Positions 27,250-35,818 of a stretch of 64,000 nt of DNA are shown piece by piece. Origin of the DNA: Cellulosimicrobium funkei (GTDB lineage: Bacteria; Actinomycetota; Actinomycetes; Actinomycetales; Cellulomonadaceae); assembly GCF_004519295.1 (NCBI RefSeq), contig NZ_SOZH01000006.1, positions 248,001 through 312,000 of the forward strand. Direction: 5' to 3'. A model generated the notes under the pieces. It saw only the letters and a list, made by a program, of their open reading frames with translations. It was not told where the DNA came from and did no database searches. A program made the translations under genes and the position numbers. The stretch's first letter is position 1, and each line of letters starts with the position of its first letter.

Positions 27250-28340
27250 GCGCCCCGGGACGCGGCGGCCCGGGTCGGGCGGTCGAGGTCGCGTCGCAGG
27301 TCGCGGTCGAGGGCGTGGCGCAGCCGGGGTCCGAGCGGCCGTTCGACGGCGCGGTGGATCACCCAGGCGAGGGCGAGGCACACCGCGACCGCCACCGCGA
27401 GGGTCGCGGCGCGCGAGAGGTACGGGTGCACGGACTCGATGACCCATCGCCCCCAGGACGAGTGCACGAGGTAGAGCGGGTACGTGAGGGCGCCGAGCGC
27501 GGTGAGCCAGCCCCCGGAGACGCGAGCGAGCGGGGTGAGGGTCGCGACGGCGACGAGCGCGAAGCACACGACGATCGCGACCCACCACGCGGTGGGGGAG
27601 ACGACGACGTCGGTGCTGTTCTCGATGCGGCCGGACTGGATCTGCCCGGAGAGCGCCGCCCCGAGGAGCACGTTCAGCGCGAGCGCGAGCCAGAGGACGG
27701 GGGAGCGGCGCTCGCGGGTCAGCAGATAGAGCACCATGCCGCCCGCGAAGAGCGGGGCGTCGGGGGCGACGAGCACCGTCGCGGCCAGCTCGGAGCCGGT
27801 CTGGGTCGCGATCGCGCCGGCGACGGGCCACAGCACGACGAACGCGAGGACCCGCGCCCGGGTGAGGCCGACGGCGACGAGCACGCCGACGAGGACGTAG
27901 AACCGCAGCTCGGACCAGAGCGTCCAGTAGACGGCCTCGAGGTCGGGGATCCCGAACGCGCGCTGGACCATGGTGAGGTCGGCCGCCGCCTGCGGCAGGT
28001 CGACGTCGCGCCGGCCGGGGACGACGAGCACCAGCAGGACCACCGTGAGCAGCACCGAGGCCCAGTACGCGGGGAAGAGCCGCCCGGCGCGCGACGCGAC
28101 GAAGCCGCGCACGTCGCGGCCCCACGCCGTCATGAGGATGACGAAGCCGCTGACGACGAAGAAGAGCTGGACCCCGAAGGACCCGTAGGCGGTGACCGCC
28201 TGGGCGTCGGGGAGCGAGGCGCTCGTGCGCGCGCCCCACGCGTGGTGGTTGACGGCGACGAAGTGGTAGACGAGCACCGCAGCTGCTGCCGCGAACCGGA
28301 GTCCGTCGAGCACGGCGAGGCGAGGGTTCTGCGGGGGCAT
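27222..28340 (-). CDS. Acyltransferase family 3 membrane protein
   Basis: A 372-residue integral membrane O-acyltransferase (acyltransferase_3, OafA-like). It opens RLAVLDGLRFAAAAAVLVYHF, with the catalytic His in VYHF, followed by GSFGVQLFFVVSGFVI and the arginine motif ASRAGRLFPAYW; about ten hydrophobic segments follow. The substrate is usually a surface polysaccharide or lipid; here unknown. No glycan genes are nearby. The C-terminus is charged. ATG 28340 is preceded by TAACGT with seven bases between, suggesting a leaderless message. Confidence 0.88.
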   Translation of the reverse strand: MPPQNPRLAVLDGLRFAAAAAVLVYHFVAVNHHAWGARTSASLPDAQAVTAYGSFGVQLFFVVSGFVILMTAWGRDVRGFVASRAGRLFPAYWASVLLTVVLLVLVVPGRRDVDLPQAAADLTMVQRAFGIPDLEAVYWTLWSELRFYVLVGVLVAVGLTRARVLAFVVLWPVAGAIATQTGSELAATVLVAPDAPLFAGGMVLYLLTRERRSPVLWLALALNVLLGAALSGQIQSGRIENSTDVVVSPTAWWVAIVVCFALVAVATLTPLARVSGGWLTALGALTYPLYLVHSSWGRWVIESVHPYLSRAATLAVAVAVCLALAWVIHRAVERPLGPRLRHALDRDLRRDLDRPTRAAASRGAQDEALAAR

Positions 28341-28347
28341 CCGCGGC

Positions 28348-28353
28348 ACGTTA
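28348..28353 (-). promoter_or_regulatory. -10 element of the acyltransferase gene
   Basis: TAACGT on the minus strand, seven bases before ATG 28340. Confidence 0.5.
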
Positions 28354-28482
28354 CCGAATCGTGACCAGCGCCGCCTGGCAACGCCGTCCGGCGTGCGCGG
28401 AGTGCGCAGTTCTGGCACCGTGTGCGGGCCGGAGAACCCGGCGACGCGGTGGGGGCGGCGTCCCGACGACCGAGGAGGTCCT

Positions 28483-29289
28483 GTGGCACCGAGCTTGAGC
28501 TCGACCGGCAAGGCGGCATCACGCGGCGCACGCGGCAGCAAGACCCTGGAGCTCCTGGCCCGCGGGGGCTACGCGGTGAGCGGCCTGCTCCACCTCGTCG
28601 TCGGCGTCCTCGCCGTGCAGGTGGCGACGGGCTCGGCCTCGAGCGAGCAGGCCGACCAGACCGGTGCGCTCACGGCCATCGCGCAGACGCCGGGCGGCAC
28701 CGCGCTGCTGTGGTTCGCCGTCGTGGCGTTCGCGGCGCTCGCCTTGTGGCAGGTCACCGTCGCGCTGAGCGGCGCGGCCGAGACGTCCGACCGGCTCAAG
28801 GCCGCGGGCAAGGCCGTCCTCTACCTGGCGCTCGGGGTGATCGCCCTCCAGGTCGTGACCGGGTCCGCAGGCGGCTCCGGCCAGGAGGAGAGCATGACCG
28901 CGACCCTCATGGAGAAGCCCGGCGGCGTGCTGCTGGTCGGCGCGGTCGGGGTGGGCATCGTCGCCGGCGGCGTCTACCACGTCGTCAAGGGGTGGCGGAA
29001 GAAGTTCCTCGAGGACCTCCAGGGCGGGACCGGGGGGCACCTGGGCCGCGCCGTGGTGACGCTCGGGCGGGTGGGGTATATCGCCAAGGGCGTCGCGCTC
29101 GGCGTGCTGGGCGTGCTGTTCGTCGTGGCCGCCGTCCAGCACGACCCGCAGCAGGCGGGCGGTCTCGACAGCGCGTTCGCCACGCTCGCGACGCAGCCGT
29201 TCGGGGTCGCGCTCCTCGTCGCCGTCGGGCTGGGCTTCGCGGCCTACGGGCTCTACTCGTTCGCGCGGGCGCGGTACGCGCGGATGTGA
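28483..29289 (+). CDS. DUF1206 membrane protein
   Basis: A 268-residue membrane protein of three similar units, each with a paired-helix region: [52 protein letters not shown], and [26 protein letters not shown]. Repeats of this kind define DUF1206. The GTG start has GAGGAGGTCCT just upstream. The gene is divergent from the acyltransferase (142 bp). Function is unknown; DUF1206 is frequent in actinobacteria and often stress-linked (general knowledge). Confidence 0.88.
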   Translation: MAPSLSSTGKAASRGARGSKTLELLARGGYAVSGLLHLVVGVLAVQVATGSASSEQADQTGALTAIAQTPGGTALLWFAVVAFAALALWQVTVALSGAAETSDRLKAAGKAVLYLALGVIALQVVTGSAGGSGQEESMTATLMEKPGGVLLVGAVGVGIVAGGVYHVVKGWRKKFLEDLQGGTGGHLGRAVVTLGRVGYIAKGVALGVLGVLFVVAAVQHDPQQAGGLDSAFATLATQPFGVALLVAVGLGFAAYGLYSFARARYARM

Positions 29290-29314
29290 CGCGCGCCCTG
29301 GTGCGGGGCTGGGG

Positions 29315-29335
29315 ACGACGGCCGGACGCCGTCGT
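29315..29335 (+). terminator. Hairpin between the DUF1206 gene and def
   Basis: An 8-bp perfect stem (29315-29322 with 29328-29335) with a 5-nt loop, 25 bp after the DUF1206 stop and just before the def promoter hexamer. Confidence 0.5.
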
Positions 29336-29343
29336 GCGCATGG

Positions 29344-29349
29344 AAGAAT
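29344..29349 (+). promoter_or_regulatory. Candidate -10 element of def
   Basis: AAGAAT lies seven bases before ATG 29357. The first base differs from TANNNT, so this is weaker than the others. Confidence 0.3.
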
Positions 29350-29356
29350 GGTGACC

Positions 29357-29842
29357 ATGGCGATGAGAGAGATCCGGACCATCCCGGACCCCGTGCTCCG
29401 CACCCCCTGCGACGAGATCACCACCATCGACGACCGGGTGCGCTCTCTCGTCGCCGACCTCGTCGAGACGGTCGACCACGAGGGGCGCGCGGGGCTCGCC
29501 GCCAACCAGATCGGCGTCAACCTCCGGGCGTTCTCGTGGAACATCGACGACGAGATCGGGTACGTGCTCAACCCGCGCATCGTCGAGCTGTCCGACGACT
29601 ACCAGGACGGCGACGAGGGCTGCCTCTCCGTCCCCGACCTCTGGTACCCGACGCGCCGCGCCTGGTACGCGCGCGTGGTCGGCACCGACCTCGACGGCAA
29701 CGAGGTCGTGGTCGAGGGGACCGAGCTCATGGCCCGGTGCCTCCAGCACGAGTGCGACCACCTCGACGGCATGCTCTACCTGGACCGGCTCGACCGCTCC
29801 GTGCGCAAGAAGGCGATGCGCGAGCTGCGCGAGCACCTCTGA
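29357..29842 (+). CDS. def: Peptide deformylase
   Basis: A metal-dependent enzyme that removes the formyl group from new proteins. All three motifs are intact: GLAANQIGV (Gln51), EGCLSVP (Cys89 ligand) and QHECDHLDG (His131, Glu132, His135). At 161 aa it is slightly short. ATG 29357 is chosen on hexamer spacing; starts at 29348 and 29363 are in frame. It is flanked by terminators on both sides, so it is probably monocistronic. Confidence 0.95.
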   Translation: MAMREIRTIPDPVLRTPCDEITTIDDRVRSLVADLVETVDHEGRAGLAANQIGVNLRAFSWNIDDEIGYVLNPRIVELSDDYQDGDEGCLSVPDLWYPTRRAWYARVVGTDLDGNEVVVEGTELMARCLQHECDHLDGMLYLDRLDRSVRKKAMRELREHL

Positions 29843-29845
29843 CAC

Positions 29846-29875
29846 GGGTGTGCCCGGTCGGTCCCGGGCACGCCC
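29846..29875 (+). terminator. Terminator of def
   Basis: A 12-bp stem with one G-T pair (29846-29857 with 29864-29875) and a 6-nt loop, 4 bp after the def stop. Confidence 0.65.
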
Positions 29876-30010
29876 GCCCGATCTCTCGCGCGCACGCGGG
29901 ATGTCGTGCAAGATGAGCACGAGACACGCCGCGACATCGGTGCGAGCGCTGTGGACCCGCCCTGGGTGAGGACGTTGGGGAAGACGAAACCTCGACCTAG
30001 GGAGGCAGAC

Positions 30011-30511
30011 ATGGCCGGTGCCATCACCCGCGGTGTTCTTTACGTGCACTCAGCACCGCGTGCTCTGTGCCCGCACATGGAGTGGGCCGCGGGCAACGTC
30101 CTCGGCGTGCGCGTGTCGCTCGACTGGACCGAGCAGCCCGCCGCGCGCGGCCTCTACCGGGCCGAGTACTCGTGGCAGGGGCCGCAGGGGACGGGCGCCA
30201 GGCTGGCCTCCGCGCTGCGCGGATGGTCCCACCTGCGGTACGAGGTGACCGAGGAGCCCAGCCACGGGGTCGACGGCGGTCGCTGGTCCCACACGCCCGA
30301 CCTCGGCATCTTCTACGCCCAGACGGACGTGCACGGGAACATCGTCGTGCCCGAGGACCGGATCCGGGCCGCGCTCGAGCAGGTGAGCGAGCCCTGGGCG
30401 ATGCGCGACGCCCTCCACCTCGCGCTCGGCAAGGCCTGGGACGACGAGCTCGAGCCGTTCCGCTACGCCGGAGCGGGCGCTCCGGTGCGCTGGCTGCACC
30501 GCGTCGGCTGA
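30011..30511 (+). CDS. DUF3145 family protein
   Basis: A 166-residue actinobacteria-specific DUF3145 protein. It begins ITRGVLYVHSAPRALCPHMEWA and carries SLDWTEQPAARGLYRAEYSWQG and a C-terminal WDDELEPFRYAGAGAPVRWLHRVG. Role unknown. ATG 30011 has GGGAGGCAG upstream; an in-frame ATG at 29906 lies in the leader and looks unlikely. The 168-bp gap after def holds its promoter. Convergent with fabF across a strong terminator. Confidence 0.9.
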   Translation: MAGAITRGVLYVHSAPRALCPHMEWAAGNVLGVRVSLDWTEQPAARGLYRAEYSWQGPQGTGARLASALRGWSHLRYEVTEEPSHGVDGGRWSHTPDLGIFYAQTDVHGNIVVPEDRIRAALEQVSEPWAMRDALHLALGKAWDDELEPFRYAGAGAPVRWLHRVG

Positions 30512-30567
30512 CCCTCAACAACGCCGCTCCGCCGAGACGGCTCACGCGCGCTCGTCCGCGAGGACCA

Positions 30568-30605
30568 CGAAGGGCGCCTCCCCGAGATCGGGGAGGCGCC
30601 CTTCG
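30568..30605. terminator. Bidirectional terminator between the DUF3145 gene and fabF
   Basis: Positions 30568-30605 form one perfect 38-bp palindrome with a minimal centre, between convergent stops and 18 bp from the fabF stop. Confidence 0.8.
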
Positions 30606-30623
30606 CGTCGTCGTGGCGTGCGG

Positions 30624-31868
30624 TCAGACGCTGGCCACGGCGAGGGCGACGTTGTGGCCCCCGAAGCCGAACGAGTTGTTGATCGCGACGACGTCGCCGC
30701 TCGGCAGCGGCGCGGGCGTGTCGCGCACGAGCGGCACCTGGAGCTCCGGGTCGGGGTTCGTCACGTTGATCGTCGGGGGGGCGAGGCGCTCCGCGACGGC
30801 CTTGATCGTGAAGATCGACTCGAGCGCGCCGGCGCCGCCGAGGAGGTGTCCGGTCATCGACTTGGTGGCCGAGAGCAGCACGTGGTCGGCGTCGTCGCCC
30901 AGGAGCGAGCGGATGGAGCGGGTCTCGGTGAGGTCGCCCACCTTGGTCGAGGTCGCGTGCGCGTTGACGTGCACGACGTCCCGCCCGGTGACACCGGCCT
31001 CCTCGAGCGCACGGCGCATCGCCGCGACCTGGCCCCGGCCCTCCGGGTCGGGAGAGGTGATGTGGTAGGCGTCGGAGGACAGCCCGACGCCGGCGAGCCG
31101 CGCGTAGACGCGGGCGCCGCGGGCCGCGGCGTGCTCGGCGCTCTCGAGGACGACGACGCCCGAGCCCTCGCCGATGACGAAGCCGTCGCGGTCGACGTCG
31201 TACGGGCGCGACGCGCCCTGGGGGTCGTCGTTGCGCAGCGAGAGCGTGCGCGAGGCGGCGAAGGCCGCCATCGGCATGGGGTGGATCGTGGCCTCGGTGC
31301 CGCCGGCGACGACGACGTCCGCGCGGCCCGCGCGGATCATGTCGACGCCGTAGCCGATCGCCTCGGCGCCGGACGCGCACGCGGAGACGAGAGCGTGGGC
31401 GCCCGCCCGAGCGCCGAGCTCGAGCGAGACGTACGCGGTGGGGGAGTTCGGCATGAGCATGGGCACGGTCATGGGCAGCATGCGGCGCGCGCCGCGCTCA
31501 CGCAGCGTGTCCCAGCCGTCGAGCGTGGTCCAGATGCCGCCGATGCCGGACGACACGACCGTGCCGAGCCGGTCGCCGTCGACCTCGGGGCTGCCCGCGT
31601 CCGCCCACGCCTCGCGCGCGGCGATGATCGCGTACTGCGTGGAGGGGTCCATGCGCTTGATCTCGGGGCGCGCGAGGACCTCGGCCGGGTCGACCTTGAT
31701 CGTCGCGGCGAACGTCACCGGGATCTCGTAGCGCTCCGCCCAGTCGTTCTCGAGCGTGCGCGCGCCGGACTCGCCGGCCAGTGCCGCGGCCCAGGTGGAG
31801 GGCACGTCGCCGCCGAGCGGCGTGGTGGCGCCGAGGCCGGTGACGACGACTTCAGTAGCGGCAGACAT
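30624..31868 (-). CDS. fabF: 3-oxoacyl-ACP synthase II
   Basis: The elongating condensing enzyme of type II fatty-acid synthesis, 414 aa. The catalytic Cys lies in VSACASGAEAIG, the two His in NAHATSTKVGD and KSMTGHLLGGAG, and the C-terminal gate is NNSFGFGGHN. It is the last gene of fabD-fabH-acpP-fabF. ATG has GAGGAGCACC upstream. A hairpin at 31904-31938 separates it from acpP and may lower its level. Confidence 0.95.
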   Translation of the reverse strand: MSAATEVVVTGLGATTPLGGDVPSTWAAALAGESGARTLENDWAERYEIPVTFAATIKVDPAEVLARPEIKRMDPSTQYAIIAAREAWADAGSPEVDGDRLGTVVSSGIGGIWTTLDGWDTLRERGARRMLPMTVPMLMPNSPTAYVSLELGARAGAHALVSACASGAEAIGYGVDMIRAGRADVVVAGGTEATIHPMPMAAFAASRTLSLRNDDPQGASRPYDVDRDGFVIGEGSGVVVLESAEHAAARGARVYARLAGVGLSSDAYHITSPDPEGRGQVAAMRRALEEAGVTGRDVVHVNAHATSTKVGDLTETRSIRSLLGDDADHVLLSATKSMTGHLLGGAGALESIFTIKAVAERLAPPTINVTNPDPELQVPLVRDTPAPLPSGDVVAINNSFGFGGHNVALAVASV

Positions 31869-31903
31869 GGTGCTCCTCGGGGGTTGCGGCGGGGGCGGGA
31901 GGA

Positions 31904-31938
31904 CGGGCGGGCCGGCGTGGGTGACGCCGGCCCGCCCG
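31904..31938 (-). terminator. Hairpin between acpP and fabF
   Basis: A 15-bp perfect stem (31904-31918 with 31924-31938) with a 5-nt loop in the 97-bp gap. No T-tract. Likely a partial terminator or mRNA-end protector for the abundant acpP message. Confidence 0.6.
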
Positions 31939-31965
31939 CAGGCCTGCGAGGCAGGCGGGGCGTGC

Positions 31966-32214
31966 TCAGGCCTGGGCGCCCGTGATGAAGGACACGGCGT
32001 CGCCGACCGTCGTGAGGTTCTTGACCTCGTCGTCCGGGATGCGGACCCCGAACTTGTCCTCGGCGTGGGTGACGATCGTCATCATCGACAGCGAGTCGAT
32101 GTCGAGGTCGTCGGTGAAGGACTTCTCGAGCGCGACGGCGTCGGTCGGCAGACCCGTCTCCTCGGCGACGATCTCCGCGAGGCCGGCGAGGACTTCCTGC
32201 TCGGTGTAGGCCAT
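31966..32214 (-). CDS. acpP: Acyl carrier protein
   Basis: The 82-residue carrier of growing acyl chains. The 4'-phosphopantetheine site is DIDSLSMM with Ser41. Four helices and an acidic surface are typical (TDAVALEKSFTDDLDID). ATG is preceded by AAGGAGAAACC. It lies between fabH and fabF, with structured gaps on both sides, which fits the need for far more ACP than enzymes. Confidence 0.96.
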   Translation of the reverse strand: MAYTEQEVLAGLAEIVAEETGLPTDAVALEKSFTDDLDIDSLSMMTIVTHAEDKFGVRIPDDEVKNLTTVGDAVSFITGAQA

Positions 32215-32305
32215 GGTTTCTCCTTGTCGTGGGGCCGGCGGCGACCGGTCCCGGTGGCGGTGCCCGGTGGGTGTGCCGGGCGGTACTTCGTCAGACGGTG
32301 CGCGC

Positions 32306-32362
32306 GACGGACGGGTCCGCCGACGGCGTGGGTCCTCCCCGCGGGGAGGGCGGCCGTCCGTC
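32306..32362 (-). other. Structured gap between fabH and acpP
   Basis: GACGGACGG (32306-32314) pairs with CCGTCCGTC (32354-32362) around an inner 16-bp palindrome CCTCCCCGCGGGGAGG (32334-32349). It could be a partial terminator or processing site in the 163-bp fabH-acpP gap. There may also be an acpP promoter here, but I cannot point to one. Confidence 0.45.
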
Positions 32363-32377
32363 CAGGGTGATTCTCCC

Positions 32378-33385
32378 CTACGGCAGCACGACCACCTGCG
32401 CCGCGTAGACGAGCCCGGCGCCGAACCCGATCTGGAGGGCGAGGTCGCCGGAGCGGACCTGCCCCTCGTCGAGCAGGCGCCGGGTCGCGAGGGGGATCGA
32501 GGCGGCCGACGTGTTGCCGGTCTCCGCGATGTCCCGGGCGACCGCGACGGACGCGGGGAGCTCGAGCTGCTTGATCATCTGGTCGATGATCCGCATGTTC
32601 GCCTGGTGCGGCACGAACGCGCCGATGTCGGCCGGGGCGACCCCGGCCTCGGCCATCGCCTTGGCGGCGACGGGGGCCATCTGGAACGCGGCCCACTTGA
32701 ACACGCTCTGACCGTCCTGGCGCAGCGTGGGCCACCCGAGCGAGGGGTCCTCGCGCAGGTCCGACCATGCGTGCGTCTGGCGGATCGCCTGCGCCTTGCC
32801 GCCGTCGGAGCCCCACACCGTCGGGCCGATGCCCGGGGTGTCGGACGGCCCGACGATCGCGGCGCCGGCGCCGTCGCCCAGGAGGAACGAGATCGAGCGG
32901 TCGGTCGGGTCGATGAAGTCGCTCATCTTCTCCGCGCCGACCACGAGCACGTGCGTCGCGATGCCGGCACGCACGAGGGCGTCGGCCTGCGCGATGGCGT
33001 AGGCGTAGCCCGCGCACGCGGCGGAGACGTCGAACGCGGCGGCGGGCGTCGCGCCGAGGCGCTCGGCGAGCACCGCCGCGGCGGCGGGGGTCTGGTGGAA
33101 GTACGTGACCGTGGAGACGATCACCGCGTCGACGTCGGCGCCCTGGAGGCCCGCCCGGGCGAGGGCGTCGCGCGCCGCGGCCTCGGACAGGTCCAGGACG
33201 TCGACGTCGGCGCCGGCACGACGCCGCGTGACGATCCCGGTGCGCTGCCGGATCCACTCGTCGGAGGAGTCGATGGGCCCGGCGATGTCGTCGTTCGTGA
33301 CGACGTTCTCGCCGCGCACCCCGCCGATCGCGAGGATGCGCGAGTGCGCCGGGCCCGTGGCCTGGCGCAGGGTCGCGCCGCTCAC
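32378..33385 (-). CDS. fabH: 3-oxoacyl-ACP synthase III
   Basis: Starts fatty-acid chains by condensing an acyl-CoA primer with malonyl-ACP, 335 aa. The triad is seen in VSAACAGYAYAI (Cys), VPHQANMRIID (His) and ETGNTSAASIP (Asn). DDIAGPIDSSDEWIRQRTGI is the typical N-terminus. GTG 33385 overlaps the fabD stop by 4 bp. Primer choice (straight or branched) cannot be told, though branched primers are usual in this group. Confidence 0.95.
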   Translation of the reverse strand: MSGATLRQATGPAHSRILAIGGVRGENVVTNDDIAGPIDSSDEWIRQRTGIVTRRRAGADVDVLDLSEAAARDALARAGLQGADVDAVIVSTVTYFHQTPAAAAVLAERLGATPAAAFDVSAACAGYAYAIAQADALVRAGIATHVLVVGAEKMSDFIDPTDRSISFLLGDGAGAAIVGPSDTPGIGPTVWGSDGGKAQAIRQTHAWSDLREDPSLGWPTLRQDGQSVFKWAAFQMAPVAAKAMAEAGVAPADIGAFVPHQANMRIIDQMIKQLELPASVAVARDIAETGNTSAASIPLATRRLLDEGQVRSGDLALQIGFGAGLVYAAQVVVLP

Positions 33386-34368
33386 GCGTCGACGCCCGGG
33401 GCCGCGCCGGCCGCCACCGAGTGCCGGGCGACGAGGTCGCGGGCGGCCTCGACGTCGTCCGGCGACTTCACGGCCACGGCCTCGACGCCCTTGAGCGACC
33501 GGCGGGCGAGACCCGTGAGGACGCCCCCGGGCGCGAGCTCGAGCAGCGCGGTGACGCCGAGCTCCGCGAGGGTCTCCTGGCACAGGTCCCAGCGCACGGG
33601 CGCCGCGATCTGCGCGGTGAGGCGGCGGACGACGTCGCGCGCCTTGCCGTACGTGCTGCCCTCGATGTCGATGGTCCCGTAGGACTCGCCGTCGGCGTTG
33701 GACAGGAGCGGCAGGCGCGGGTCGGCGACGTCCCACGACGCGGCGACCGGTTCGAACTCCTCGAGCGCCGGCTGCATGAAGGGCGTGTGGAAGGCGCCCG
33801 CGACCTGGAGCGGGATGACGCGCGCCTTCGCGGGCGGGTTCTCCGCGAGGGCGGCGAGGTGGTCGAGGGCGCCGGCGGCGACGACCTGCCCGCCGCCGTT
33901 GACGTTCGCGGGCCACAGGTGGGCCGCCTCGATCGCGGCGAGGACCTCCTCCGGGTCGCCCCCGACGACGGCGCTCATGCCGGTGGGGGTCGCGGCGGCG
34001 GCCGCGGCCATGGCGCGCGCGCGGTGGGCGACGAGCCCGACGGCGCCGGTGTCCGTCAGCGCCCCCGCGACGGCCGCGGCGGCGAGCTCGCCGACCGAGT
34101 GCCCGGCGGTCACGTCGACGACGTCGGCGGTGTCGCGCCCGTCGAGGATCACGCGGAGCGCGACGAGCGACGACGCGACGATGAGCGGCTGCGCGACGGC
34201 CGTGTCACGGATCGTGTCGGCGTCCGACTCCGTCCCGTGCGCGCGCAGGTCGAGGCCCGCGGCCTCGCCGAACGCGGAGACCTGGTCGGCGACGCCGGGC
34301 AGCTCGAGCCAGGGGGCGAGCATTCCGGGGGACTGGGAGCCCTGTCCAGGGCACAAGACGGCGAGCAC
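33382..34368 (-). CDS. fabD: Malonyl-CoA:ACP transacylase
   Basis: Loads malonate onto ACP, 328 aa. The N-terminal LCPGQGSQSPGM, the nucleophile elbow TAGHSVGELAAA, the arginine helix VGLVAHRARAMAA and QVAGAFHTPFMQPA are all family markers. GTG 34368 is the first gene of the fab operon; 131 bp separate it from fasR, containing a fasR terminator and a repeat that may be the FasR operator. Confidence 0.94.
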   Translation of the reverse strand: MLAVLCPGQGSQSPGMLAPWLELPGVADQVSAFGEAAGLDLRAHGTESDADTIRDTAVAQPLIVASSLVALRVILDGRDTADVVDVTAGHSVGELAAAAVAGALTDTGAVGLVAHRARAMAAAAAATPTGMSAVVGGDPEEVLAAIEAAHLWPANVNGGGQVVAAGALDHLAALAENPPAKARVIPLQVAGAFHTPFMQPALEEFEPVAASWDVADPRLPLLSNADGESYGTIDIEGSTYGKARDVVRRLTAQIAAPVRWDLCQETLAELGVTALLELAPGGVLTGLARRSLKGVEAVAVKSPDDVEAARDLVARHSVAAGAAPGVDA

Positions 34369-34415
34369 CCGTCAACTGTGCCAACGCGAGGGCCGTGCGC
34401 CACGTCACGACGCGC

Positions 34416-34436
34416 ACCAACCTTGCGGAGGGTGGT
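34416..34436. promoter_or_regulatory. Imperfect inverted repeat upstream of fabD
   Basis: ACCAACC (34416-34422) and GGGTGGT (34430-34436) are inverted copies with one mismatch and a 7-bp spacer, 48-68 bp upstream of the fabD start. It abuts the 17-bp element 34436-34452. Confidence 0.35.
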
Positions 34437-34452
34437 TGTGCTGAACCTACAA
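34436..34452. promoter_or_regulatory. fabD: Candidate FasR box before fabD
   Basis: TTGTGCTGAACCTACAA shares TTGTG-N7-YACAA with the perfect palindrome at the fasR promoter (35721-35737). The two are the only copies I found in the fas/fab region. Confidence 0.4.
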
Positions 34453-34456
34453 GGCG

Positions 34457-34477
34457 CCGCGGGCGGGGAGCCCGCGG
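34457..34477 (-). terminator. Terminator of fasR
   Basis: CCGCGGGC and GCCCGCGG (34457-34464, 34470-34477) form an 8-bp stem with a 5-nt loop, 23 bp after the fasR stop. It separates fasR from the fab operon. Confidence 0.55.
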
Positions 34478-34499
34478 GACGTCGGGCGCGCCCGGCTCC

Positions 34500-35699
34500 T
34501 CAGCGGACCGTCGAGAGCTGCCCGAGCGCGAGCGCGACCTGCAGCACGAACGACTCGCGGGCGTCGAGCGGGTCCCACCCGGTGATCTCCGAGACCTTGC
34601 GCAGGCGGTAGCGCACGGTGTTGGGGTGGACGTACAGGGACCGGGCCGCCGCCTCGAGCGACCGGCCCGTGCCGAGGTAGGCGGACAGCGTCTCGAGCAC
34701 CGAGCCCGTCGCCTCGGCGAGCGGCCGGTACGCCTGGGCGACGAGCGTGCGTCGCGCCGTGGTGTCGCCGGTGAGGACGCGTTCCGGGAGCAGGTCGTCG
34801 GCGAGCACCGGGCGCGGGGCCTGCGGCCAGGCGGGCGCGGCCCGCAGCCCCGCGAGCGCGGCCTGCGCCGAGCGCGCGGCCTCCTCCAGCCCGGGGACCG
34901 TCGGCCCGATGACGACCGGGCCGGGGCCGAAGCGGGGCAGGAGCGACGCCGCGGCGGCCTGGAGGTCCCCCTCGCCGCCGAGCACGAGGACGAGCCGGTC
35001 GCCGTGGATGCCCACGAGCGCGTCGCCCGCCGCGCGGCGCGTCGCGCGGCGCAGCTCCGCCGTCCGCACCTCGTCGAGCGTCGCGGCGATCGTGCCCGCC
35101 ATGACGAGGGTCGAGCCGTGGCCGCTCCAACCGAGCGCCGAGACGCGCGACCGCAGGGAGTCGTCGCCGTCGCCGCGGATGAGCGCGTCCACGACGAGGG
35201 CCTCCAGGCGCGCGTCCCACGCGCCGCGGACCTCCGCGGCGCGGGCGTAGACCTCGGCCGCGGAGAACGCCACCTCCCGCGAGTAGCGCAGCACGGCCTC
35301 GCGCAGGTCGCGCTCGCCGCCCGGCGCCGCGAGCTGGTCGGAGTACGCCTCGACGACCTCGACGACGATGCGGACGAGCTGGAGCGTGTTCTGGAGCGAG
35401 ATCGAGCGCGTGAGCTCGGGCGGGGCCGCGGCGAAGATGTCGCTCACGCCGTGCGGCGGGGCCTGCGGGTCCGCGTACCAGGTGACGAACGCCGTGATGC
35501 CGGACTGCGCGACGAGACCCACGTAGGAGCGGTCCTCGGCCGGGAGCTCGCGGTACCAGCGGATCTCGTCGTCGAGGCGGCGCAGCGCGGCGGACATGAG
35601 CAGGCCGCTGCCGTCGCGCAGGCGCTGGAGGTTGTCCGCGTTGCCGGCCGGGCTCGTCGGGGTCGGCGCGGTCGCCGGGGTCCTGGGGGTGGCCGTCAC
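34500..35699 (-). CDS. fasR: PucR/CdaR-type regulator of fatty-acid synthesis (FasR-like)
   Basis: A 399-residue regulator with a GGDEF-like/CdaR middle region and a C-terminal PucR HTH (AARSLYVHPNTVRYRLRKVSEITGWDP, from about residue 357). FasR of this type activates fabDHPF in streptomycetes and is encoded directly upstream of fabD, as here. GTG 35699 was chosen because a TATGCT hexamer precedes it by six bases; a longer frame to 35825 has no support. A perfect 17-bp palindrome covers its -35 region. Confidence 0.85.
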   Translation of the reverse strand: MTATPRTPATAPTPTSPAGNADNLQRLRDGSGLLMSAALRRLDDEIRWYRELPAEDRSYVGLVAQSGITAFVTWYADPQAPPHGVSDIFAAAPPELTRSISLQNTLQLVRIVVEVVEAYSDQLAAPGGERDLREAVLRYSREVAFSAAEVYARAAEVRGAWDARLEALVVDALIRGDGDDSLRSRVSALGWSGHGSTLVMAGTIAATLDEVRTAELRRATRRAAGDALVGIHGDRLVLVLGGEGDLQAAAASLLPRFGPGPVVIGPTVPGLEEAARSAQAALAGLRAAPAWPQAPRPVLADDLLPERVLTGDTTARRTLVAQAYRPLAEATGSVLETLSAYLGTGRSLEAAARSLYVHPNTVRYRLRKVSEITGWDPLDARESFVLQVALALGQLSTVR

Positions 35700-35705
35700 G
35701 CGCCG

Positions 35706-35711
35706 AGCATA
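35706..35711 (-). promoter_or_regulatory. -10 element of leaderless fasR
   Basis: TATGCT on the minus strand, six bases before GTG 35699. Confidence 0.55.
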
Positions 35712-35720
35712 CGGCCGGGG

Positions 35721-35737
35721 TTGTGGACAGTCCACAA
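35721..35737. promoter_or_regulatory. Perfect palindrome at the fasR promoter
   Basis: TTGTGGACAGTCCACAA is a perfect 17-bp palindrome with a central A. It spans about -22 to -38 relative to the fasR start codon, over the -35 region, so it may be an autoregulatory site. Confidence 0.55.
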
Positions 35738-35806
35738 AGCGCGCACCGTGGCGGCGGCCGGGTCGCCGGGGGACCGGGTCGCTGGGTGAGCACCCGGACG
35801 ACCCGC

Positions 35807-35812
35807 TAGGGT
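35807..35812 (+). promoter_or_regulatory. -10 element of the 228-aa gene
   Basis: TAGGGT lies six bases before ATG 35819. Confidence 0.5.
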
Positions 35813-35818
35813 CGGGGA

